Assembly (NCBI GenBank): GCA_964651495.1 | Contig: CAZYWP010000109.1 | Location: 1 to 10,633 of the forward strand | Origin: CAZNVB01 sp964651495 | Lineage (GTDB): Bacteria > Acidobacteriota > Aminicenantia > Aminicenantales > UBA8522 | Length of the DNA stretch: 10,633 bases | Reading direction: 5' to 3' | Part shown: positions 1 to 5,729 of the stretch, piece after piece | Numbering within the stretch: position 1 is the first letter of the stretch | Layout of the letters: each line of letters begins with the position of its first letter | Notes under the pieces: model-generated | What the model was told of the DNA's origin: nothing | Database searches by the model: none | Seen by the model: only the letters and a program-made list of their open reading frames with translations | Made by a program: the position numbers and the translations under genes

Positions 1-916
1 CACTGCCCAGTTTGACGGCCAGGAGTGCGGACAGGTCTTCCCTGGTGATCGTTTCTGCCAGCGGGATTTCTTTGTACCGGCTGGGCAGATCGTAGATCCC
101 GAGCCTGTTCTTAAGGTTTTCGACCTGCTCCACGACCTCCTTATTCCCTCGGTCGATTTCCAGGATTTTCTCATAGACGTCGAGGCTTCTTTCATATTCC
201 CCGGCTTCAGCCAGCGTCGCGGCGAAGGCTTCCAGGATTCTGACGTTGCCGGGTTCGCTGGCTGCCGCAGCTTTCAGGTGAACTATGGCGCTGGATGGCT
301 TTTTTTCCTGCTTATAGATCTCGGCCAAGGCAAGGTGGATCTTGGCCGATTCCGGGGAAAAATGGAGCGCCCGGAGATAAACGCTTTTCGCTTTTTCCGT
401 GTCTCCAGAGGCCAGGGCCTCCGCGGCGGAAGCGGCTGCCAGTTCGGTTTTAGCGGCCTTGAGCTGATCAAATGCGTTTCTGGCCCAGGAATTTTGCGGG
501 TCGATATTCAGTATTTCCCTGAGCTCATCGAAAGCCCTGTCCTCGTCTCCGGTTTTTTGATAGACCTGCGCCAGCCCGAGGTGGGCCAGAAGAAAATTCG
601 GCCGGTTCTGCAAGGCCAGTTTGAAGTGTTGCTCGGCGGTCTGGTAGCTGTCCTGGATGAGAGAGATGTAGCCGAACCCGACATAATACAGCGGGCTGTC
701 TTCGCCGAGACGCTGGAACGACCTCTCCGCTTTGTCTGTCCATCCGTCGCGCAGATAGCCCCAGGCTTCCTCCATCCGGATCCGTTCTTCGAGGGTCAGG
801 TCGGCAGTCACGGATTGGGGAAGACTCTCGATATAGAGGTTGGGCGGGGGAGGGGCCACGGTCACGCAAGCGCCCAGGATGATCGACAAGCATATCGCGA
901 GGCTGGCTTTTTTCAC
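1..916 (-). CDS. TPR-repeat lipoprotein, C-terminus cut by window edge
   Basis: An open frame runs from a GTG at 916-914 to the window edge, giving 305 residues without a stop. The N-terminus (VKKASLAICLSIILGAC) is a short signal peptide ending in a lipobox-like LGAC, so Cys17 is probably lipidated and the protein is envelope-anchored. Residues about 76-257 hold helical pairs typical of tetratricopeptide repeats; the clearest is residues 109-142, with AHLGLAQVYQKTGD and a closing NIDP. The last visible residues (ITREDLSALLAVKLG) resemble the start of an S-layer-homology motif, which would tie the protein to a surface layer; that is inference. The GTG overlaps the hflX stop as GTGA and follows an AAAGGAG Shine-Dalgarno sequence inside hflX, so translation is probably coupled. 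A TTG at 919-917 is an alternative start. The partner and exact role are unknown; TPR proteins usually scaffold other proteins. Confidence 0.85.
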   Translation of the reverse strand, partial: MKKASLAICLSIILGACVTVAPPPPNLYIESLPQSVTADLTLEERIRMEEAWGYLRDGWTDKAERSFQRLGEDSPLYYVGFGYISLIQDSYQTAEQHFKLALQNRPNFLLAHLGLAQVYQKTGDEDRAFDELREILNIDPQNSWARNAFDQLKAAKTELAAASAAEALASGDTEKAKSVYLRALHFSPESAKIHLALAEIYKQEKKPSSAIVHLKAAAASEPGNVRILEAFAATLAEAGEYERSLDVYEKILEIDRGNKEVVEQVENLKNRLGIYDLPSRYKEIPLAETITREDLSALLAVKLGS

Positions 917-2175
917 CAATTCTCTTCTCCTTTGGCGAGATAGGGCAGATAGTTTATCATAAAACGGGGCTCGGCCATGACTTTGACCTCGGCATAATCG
1001 CCGTCTTCCCTTTTTTCCAGGACCAGGGACCAGCGCTCGAAGGAGTCGATCATTTCCTTCCGCTCCCTGGGGATGCGGAGATGGTAGAGGCGGTAGTCCC
1101 GGAAAAGGATCGATCGGATCTTCGCTTTGAGGTCGGAAATGCCCTCGCCGGTCTTGGCCGAGATGTAGGCTGGGCGGTCGCCGGCCGATGCGTTTTTGGC
1201 CAGGAGGCCGTCTTTGCCGGGCCCCAGGTCAATCTTGTTGAAGACGCAGATGACCGGGACTTCGGACGCTCCGATCTCGGAGAGAATGGCCTCAACCGCC
1301 CGGGCTTGATCCGACGAGTCCGGCGCGGCGAGGTCGATGACGTGGCAGAGGCAGTCGGCTTCCCTGATTTCCTCCAGGGTGGCGCGGAAGGAGGTGATCA
1401 GCTCGACGGGCAGTTTTCTGATGAACCCGACGGTGTCGATCAGGAAGAAATGGAGCCCGTCCGGATAATCGACCCGGCGCAGGACCGGGTCGAGGGTGGC
1501 GAAGAGGGCCGCTGAGGTGAAAACCGTTTCCTGGCTGAGCTGGTTGAAGAGGGTGGACTTGCCGGCGTTGGTATACCCGACCAGAGAGACCGTCGGCACC
1601 GGACTTTCCCGGCGGGTCTGCCTCTGGTTTTCCCGCCTTTTTTGGATAGCCTGGATTTCTTTTTTGATCCGGGAAATCCGGTCCGTGATTCTCCGCCGGT
1701 CCTCTTCCAGTTTTTTTTCGCCCGGGCCGCGGGTTCCGATGCCGGCTCCCAGCTGGGAAAGCGCGACGCCCTTGCCGATGAGCCGGGGCAGGAGATAGTT
1801 GAGTTGGGCCAGTTCGACCTGGAGTTTGCCCTCGTTGCTCTTGGCCCTCTGGGCGAAGATATCAAGGATCAATTGAGTGCGGTCGATGACTTTGGTGCCG
1901 GTGGTGTTCTCCAGGCTTCTCTGCTGGATCGGAGTGAGGTTGTGGTCGAAGATGATGAGGTCGGCCCCGCATTCCCGGCGGACCCTGGCCAGTTCGTCCG
2001 CTTTCCCGGCACCGATGAAAAACTTGGGGCTGATGCGCGGCCGGTTCTGGTAGACCTTCTCCACGACAGCGGCGCCGGCTGACGCAGTCAGGTTGGCCAG
2101 CTCTTCCATCGATTCTTCGGCCTCTCTTTTTTCTTTCTGGCTCGTCGCCAGGTGGACAAGAAGGGCTTTTTCCAT
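913..2175 (-). CDS. hflX: Ribosome-associated GTPase HflX
   Basis: A 420-residue GTPase of the Obg-HflX superfamily, close to the family's usual length. HflX proteins bind the 50S subunit and, in Escherichia coli, split stalled or stress-damaged ribosomes. The N-terminal HflX domain (about 1-110) has the conserved YIGKGK-like stretch here as FIGAGKADEL (53-62) and the glycine-rich linker GAGIGTRGPGEKKLE (about 143-156), followed by a coiled-coil segment to about 190. The G domain shows G1 GYTNAGKST (200-208), G2 around FATLDP (225-230), G3 DTVGF (247-251), G4 NKID (313-316) and G5 SAKTG (339-343), all intact. The ATG follows the miaA TAA by one nucleotide, so the two genes are co-transcribed and probably coupled. 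No hfq lies between them, unlike the enterobacterial miaA-hfq-hflX order. Confidence 0.96.
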   Translation of the reverse strand: MEKALLVHLATSQKEKREAEESMEELANLTASAGAAVVEKVYQNRPRISPKFFIGAGKADELARVRRECGADLIIFDHNLTPIQQRSLENTTGTKVIDRTQLILDIFAQRAKSNEGKLQVELAQLNYLLPRLIGKGVALSQLGAGIGTRGPGEKKLEEDRRRITDRISRIKKEIQAIQKRRENQRQTRRESPVPTVSLVGYTNAGKSTLFNQLSQETVFTSAALFATLDPVLRRVDYPDGLHFFLIDTVGFIRKLPVELITSFRATLEEIREADCLCHVIDLAAPDSSDQARAVEAILSEIGASEVPVICVFNKIDLGPGKDGLLAKNASAGDRPAYISAKTGEGISDLKAKIRSILFRDYRLYHLRIPRERKEMIDSFERWSLVLEKREDGDYAEVKVMAEPRFMINYLPYLAKGEENW

Positions 2176-2176
2176 A

Positions 2177-3103
2177 TTAGGATGCGAGGTGGGCCTCCAC
2201 TGCGGCGGAGATAGCGGAGCTGTCGTCGGCGGAGAACCAGGTCACGCCGGCTGTTTTTCTGAACCAGGTCATCTGTCTTTTGGCATAGTGGCGCGTCTCT
2301 GTCTTGGTCCGCTCCACCGCCTCCTCCAGAGTGATTTCCTTTTTCAGGAAGCGGAGGACGTGCTTGTATCCCAGCGCCCGGAAAGGGGGAGAATCTTCTG
2401 GGGCTCCCTGCCGCAGGAGGTTCTCGGTCTCTTCGACCAGGCCCCGGCGGAACATGCTCTCCACTCTTTCTTCGATCCTCCTGTAGAGCTCTTGTCTTTC
2501 CAATTGTAAACCAATTTTGAGGAGATGAAAACCGGCGACGGCGGATACCGTGTTCAGGAAGTGCTGACTGAGGGGTTTTTGGGTCAGGTCGAAGACCTCC
2601 AGGGCCCGAATGATCCGGGTTTTATCCCGCCGGCCGATCAGCCGGGCGTAAATCGGATCGACGGCCTCAAGCCTTGCGTACAGGCGGTCGGTACCCTCAA
2701 CCCGGGCCGACTCCTCGAGCCGCGCCCGCAGGAGCGCGTCTTTCCCCGGCCCGGGAAAAAGACCCTCGAGAAGAGCCCTCAGATAGAGGCCCGTCCCGCC
2801 GACAATCAGCGGAATCTTCCGGCGTCCCTCGATCAGGCGGACGGCGCCCAGCGCTTCGCGGACAAAATCGGCCGCCGTAAACTGGGTCGAGGGTTCGACG
2901 AGGTCGAGGAGATGATGGGGCATTGCCCGGCGCTGCGCCGGGGTTGGCTTATCCGTCCCGATATCGAACCCGCGATAGACCTGCATCGAGTCGCAGCTAA
3001 TGATCTCTCCCTTCCAGCGCTGAGCGAGGAAGATCGCGGCGGCACTCTTCCCCACACCGGTGGGACCAAGGATGGCGATCAGCGGACGGGCTTTAGAGTC
3101 CAA
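2177..3103 (-). CDS. miaA: tRNA dimethylallyltransferase MiaA
   Basis: A 308-residue enzyme, normal length for MiaA, which transfers a dimethylallyl group from DMAPP to N6 of A37 in tRNAs that read codons starting with U. Key motifs are the P-loop GPTGVGKS (13-20), DSMQVYRGFDIGTDKP (38-53), PHHLLD (62-67), the VGGTGLYLRALL stretch (101-112), RRDKTRIIRALEVF (158-171), ALGYKHVL (243-250) and the C-terminal RHYAKRQMTWFR (271-282), so the active site looks complete. The start is a TTG at 3103-3101: a TGA lies three codons upstream in this frame, and no ATG or GTG exists before the P-loop. The TTG sits inside the end of the microprotein gene at 3093-3173 and has no clear Shine-Dalgarno sequence of its own, which suggests translational coupling. 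hflX follows after one nucleotide. Confidence 0.96.
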   Translation of the reverse strand: MDSKARPLIAILGPTGVGKSAAAIFLAQRWKGEIISCDSMQVYRGFDIGTDKPTPAQRRAMPHHLLDLVEPSTQFTAADFVREALGAVRLIEGRRKIPLIVGGTGLYLRALLEGLFPGPGKDALLRARLEESARVEGTDRLYARLEAVDPIYARLIGRRDKTRIIRALEVFDLTQKPLSQHFLNTVSAVAGFHLLKIGLQLERQELYRRIEERVESMFRRGLVEETENLLRQGAPEDSPPFRALGYKHVLRFLKKEITLEEAVERTKTETRHYAKRQMTWFRKTAGVTWFSADDSSAISAAVEAHLAS

Positions 3104-3173
3104 TTTTGATCAACAGCCAAGCGGCCAGCAGAGTCAGGAGGAGCAGGATGGCCAAAAGCTGTTTTCGGGTCAA
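3093..3173 (-). CDS. 26-residue single-span membrane microprotein (putative)
   Basis: A small frame fills the gap between the DUF4388 gene and miaA. It begins at a TTG (3173-3171) that shares TTGA with the DUF4388 stop, has a GGGGAG Shine-Dalgarno sequence five nucleotides upstream (inside the DUF4388 3' end), and ends at TAA (3095-3093) 11 nt inside miaA. The product is 26 residues: a basic start (MTRKQ), about 17 strongly hydrophobic residues (LLAILLLLTLLAAWLLI) and a short KIGL tail. It therefore reads as a single transmembrane helix with the N-terminus predicted in the cytoplasm. The overlaps on both sides mirror the GTGA overlaps elsewhere in this cluster. I do not recognise a family, and such short sequences can be open by chance. 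It could instead be reached by frameshifting from the DUF4388 gene to give that protein a membrane tail. Confidence 0.5.
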   Translation of the reverse strand: MTRKQLLAILLLLTLLAAWLLIKIGL

Positions 3174-4273
3174 CCGGGCTCCCCGATTTTTTCCATGTTT
3201 TTGACCACGGCCGCCTCGTGAGCGTTGCCCAGGGTCCTCTTGACGGTCAAAACCTCGGCCGCCAGAACCTCATTGAGAAGGCGGAGGAAATTTTTCCGGT
3301 TCTCCTCGTTGAAGAAGCTGAGGCTCAATAGAGGAAACGGCTTGAGTTCCACCCGGCCGTCGGGCCGAAGATGAAGCCCCTGCAGGGGCGGAGCGAGCCT
3401 CATCCGGACTTCGTCCAGAGCTTTCTCCAGGACGCTCAGGGCAACCGGGCCGATTTCCTTAGAAATGTATTTATAAATATAGGCACACTTATCGTTGAAG
3501 TCATTCCAGGTTTTTTCCAGTCCGGCCGAAGACAGCTCGCCGGGGGACTTCATTTTGTTCCTGGGCTGGGGAGGTCCGGCCAGGCCGAGATGGAGCAGAG
3601 CGAAGACGACCTTCTGGGTCTCCTTTTTTCCGGCCAGGCTGAGGGTGTACAAATCGCCCAGGCAGGCGGACTGAACCATGAGTTTAAGGACGTGCTTTTC
3701 ATGCGGACCGAGTTGGAGAAAATCAGCCTGAGCCGGGGCGAGAACCTGGATCGTCTCGGTCTCGGCCGGCAGCCAGGCTTCGATGAGGCGGTGGTTTTTC
3801 ATCCGCCGGATCGCCTGCAGGATGAACTTCGGCGTCGGCAGCGAGGCGAATATCTTTTCCTCGGGAAGCTGCGCCTCCGGGTCGAAAACGTAATCCCCCT
3901 GTGTTCGGTCGAAAAGGGGGAAGATGTCCTCGGCCCAGAACTCGGCCAGGAGATCCCAGACGCGGTGAGCGGGCAGGATGTCCCGCTCGATGAGCGCCCG
4001 GGCGAACGGGATGCCGTTCTGACGGGCATAACTGGCTCCGTCTTCGACCTGCAGTGCCGTCAGGACGCGGCCGGCCAGAAGGCGCCTCTGGAAGCCGATA
4101 TCGGAGAAGGAAGCCACGGCGAGGGCCAGCTCGCCCTTGGTGAAAAAGATGGTTTTATCGCCCTCTTCCAGGCTGATCTTTAGAGCGCCGCTGCGGCGGT
4201 TCTCCCATAGGCGAAAGAGGACCTGAGGGAAGGGCGTCGAGACCAGATCTCCACGCCAGAGGTTTTCATCCAT
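3170..4273 (-). CDS. DUF4388 (PATAN-type) domain protein
   Basis: A 367-residue soluble protein. Residues about 7-58 match the DUF4388/PATAN pattern: GDLVSTPFPQVLFRLWENRR, then SGALKIS and a hydrophobic IFFTKGELALAVAS strand pair, followed by a segment (about 60-115) with the look of the RLG-type extension common in these proteins. DUF4388 proteins occur in signalling and gliding/polarity systems of delta-proteobacteria and related phyla; the biochemical role is not established. Residues about 265-367 form a second, mainly helical region (key stretches FNDKCAYIYKYISKEIGPVA and FLRLLNEVLAAEVLTVKRTL) that I cannot assign. The ATG at 4273 is preferred because a TTGACA-17-TAAATT promoter places the transcript start on or next to it; no Shine-Dalgarno sequence is visible. 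It heads the run into the microprotein, miaA and hflX, but no functional link to tRNA modification is evident. Confidence 0.8.
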   Translation of the reverse strand: MDENLWRGDLVSTPFPQVLFRLWENRRSGALKISLEEGDKTIFFTKGELALAVASFSDIGFQRRLLAGRVLTALQVEDGASYARQNGIPFARALIERDILPAHRVWDLLAEFWAEDIFPLFDRTQGDYVFDPEAQLPEEKIFASLPTPKFILQAIRRMKNHRLIEAWLPAETETIQVLAPAQADFLQLGPHEKHVLKLMVQSACLGDLYTLSLAGKKETQKVVFALLHLGLAGPPQPRNKMKSPGELSSAGLEKTWNDFNDKCAYIYKYISKEIGPVALSVLEKALDEVRMRLAPPLQGLHLRPDGRVELKPFPLLSLSFFNEENRKNFLRLLNEVLAAEVLTVKRTLGNAHEAAVVKNMEKIGEPG

Positions 4274-4279
4274 ATAACT

Positions 4280-4308
4280 AATTTATGTGGAGTCCGGCTT
4301 TCTGTCAA
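4280..4308 (-). promoter_or_regulatory. Sigma-70-like promoter of the DUF4388-miaA-hflX unit
   Basis: On the minus strand, TTGACA (4308-4303) is a perfect -35 box, followed by a 17-nt spacer and TAAATT (4285-4280, four of six consensus bases). The predicted transcription start, seven nucleotides past the -10 box, is about 4273, the A of the DUF4388 ATG. This would give a leaderless mRNA. The promoter fills the only sizeable gap (48 nt) in the minus-strand run, between the Yip1 stop and the DUF4388 start. Confidence 0.55.
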
Positions 4309-4321
4309 ATGAAAACGGGTC

Positions 4322-5023
4322 CTACTGAAAAACCCGCATCTGCATGAGGTAAAGCGCCAGGGAAAAGAGGCTCTTGAGCAGCCAGAATCCGTAGGAGATG
4401 ATCAGGGCTTTTCGGACGCTGACCTTGAAGACCGAGGCCAGACCGATTCCCAGGATGCCGAAAAGCCAGAGCTGGAAAAAATCAACCTGGTTGAGGACGG
4501 CATAAGCCGTAGAAGTGATCTCCAGGCTGGGGAAAAAGACCGGAAGCCCGGTGGACGTCTGGAAGACCGACTGCCGGCTGGAAACCAGGAAAAGCCGCAG
4601 GGCGTTTCCTAGGAATTTATCGACGAAATTGGCGTGGACCAGAAGCGAGAAGACCTGAACATAATTCCCCTGGGTCGCTGTCAGCCGGCCGATCCCGAGG
4701 ATGATCAGGGCGGAAAAAAGGAAACCGATGAGATAGGTCAGGGGAGTGATTAGAAAGGCGGACAGAGCGGGATTGCTGTTCTTGATCCGGTCCATATATC
4801 TGTTGAATCCCTCTTCTCCCCATTTCTCTTTGAGTTTCGCGGCGTTGTCCTCCATCATCTGGAGGCTGTCCTTCTGGGCGACAGGGATGGTTATATAGCT
4901 ATACAGGGAGATCAAGATAAGGAGGATGACCAGGGCGTCCAACCAGACCGGCCGCCCGGCCAGGGCTTTGAAGGTCTTGCCCGGGTCGAAAAAGGTCCCC
5001 ACGAACCGGCTGAAGAAATTCAC
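4322..5023 (-). CDS. Yip1-family multi-span membrane protein (YknW-like)
   Basis: A 233-residue integral membrane protein with about five predicted spans (near residues 28-47, 87-113, 124-147, 182-200 and 207-227) and the Yip1-family start FVGTFFDPGKTFKALAGRPVWLDALV, quoted here only in outline: an N-terminal amphipathic segment with a DPGKTF turn before the first span. The start is the GTG at 5023-5021, because AAAGGAG lies seven nucleotides upstream and the codon overlaps the ATPase stop as GTGA. The upstream ATG at 5050 would add nine residues with no such signal. In Bacillus subtilis the Yip1 protein YknW works with the exporter YknXYZ (adaptor, ATPase, permease) in resistance to the SdpC toxin. 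The same adaptor-ATPase-Yip1 association here implies a shared transport role (inference). No FtsX/MacB-type permease is encoded nearby. Confidence 0.85.
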   Translation of the reverse strand: MNFFSRFVGTFFDPGKTFKALAGRPVWLDALVILLILISLYSYITIPVAQKDSLQMMEDNAAKLKEKWGEEGFNRYMDRIKNSNPALSAFLITPLTYLIGFLFSALIILGIGRLTATQGNYVQVFSLLVHANFVDKFLGNALRLFLVSSRQSVFQTSTGLPVFFPSLEITSTAYAVLNQVDFFQLWLFGILGIGLASVFKVSVRKALIISYGFWLLKSLFSLALYLMQMRVFQ

Positions 5024-5727
5024 GATTCTTCTCCTTTCCGTTTGTCCCACTCGATCCGGCCGTCACGCAGGAAGATGATCCGCTGCGTCTGGTCGGCGAT
5101 GTCTCGATCATGAGTGACGATGATGATGGTGTTGCCCTGGGAGTGCAGTCGGCGGAAGAGGTTCAAGATCTCCGACCCCGTTTTGGAGTCGAGGTTTCCG
5201 GTCGGCTCGTCGGCCAGCAGGATCGAGGGCTCGTTGACCAGGGCGCGGGCGATTGCCACCCGCTGCCTCTCGCCCCCGGAAAGCTCTGACGGACGGTGGG
5301 TCATCCGGGGCGCCATCTCCACCATATCCAGCGCCCGCCGGACCCGCTCTACTCTGTCTTTTTTATTCATTCCTTTGTAGATCAGCGGAAGCTCGACGTT
5401 GCGATAGGCGGAGGCCCGGGGGAGGAGGTTGAAGACCTGGAAAACAAACCCGATCTCGCGGTTGCGAATGCGGGCCAGCTCGTTCTCACTCATGGCGCTG
5501 ACCAGCTTCCCGTTGAGCAGATAGCGTCCATCGCTCGGTGTGTCCAGGCAGCCGAGTAGGTTCATCAGGGTCGATTTCCCCGACCCGGACGGCCCCATGA
5601 TGGCCAGGAACTCGTTGGCCAGGACAGAAAATGAGACCCCCTGCAGGGCTCTGACTTCCTGTTTTTCGAGCTGGTAAATCTTCCACAGGTTTTCCGCCCT
5701 GATCAGGCTGCCGTCCGGTGCGTCCAT
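5020..5727 (-). CDS. ABC transporter ATPase (MacB/LolD/YknY type)
   Basis: A 235-residue ATP-binding subunit of the class that pairs with FtsX-like permeases in lipoprotein release and MacAB-type efflux. Visible motifs are Walker A GPSGSGKS (45-52), Q-loop VFQVFNLLP (95-103, Q97), signature LSGGERQ (149-155), Walker B ILLADE with catalytic E174, D-loop GNLDS (177-181) and switch His206 in VTHD; all key residues are present. The ALQGVSFSV start and the NLLP-type Q-loop are typical of the LolD/MacB/YknY group. The ATG is two nucleotides after the adaptor stop (TAG-AG-ATG), so the pair is co-translated. The 3' end carries AAAGGAG, which serves the next gene and encodes the final KGEES. It probably energises the adaptor and Yip1 partners; the substrate is unknown. 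Confidence 0.95.
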   Translation of the reverse strand: MDAPDGSLIRAENLWKIYQLEKQEVRALQGVSFSVLANEFLAIMGPSGSGKSTLMNLLGCLDTPSDGRYLLNGKLVSAMSENELARIRNREIGFVFQVFNLLPRASAYRNVELPLIYKGMNKKDRVERVRRALDMVEMAPRMTHRPSELSGGERQRVAIARALVNEPSILLADEPTGNLDSKTGSEILNLFRRLHSQGNTIIIVTHDRDIADQTQRIIFLRDGRIEWDKRKGEES

Positions 5728-5729
5728 CT

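Noticed and set aside
278..943. A 221-codon plus-strand frame opposite the TPR gene.
   Set aside because: The minus-strand frame encodes a signal peptide and TPR repeats and is coupled to hflX; the plus-strand product has neither.
3371..4183. A 270-codon plus-strand frame opposite the DUF4388 gene.
   Set aside because: Antisense shadow of a gene with a recognisable domain; no start signals.
5024..5050. A nine-residue N-terminal extension of the Yip1 protein from an ATG at 5050.
   Set aside because: It has no ribosome binding site, while the GTG at 5023 has AAAGGAG at seven nucleotides and a GTGA overlap.
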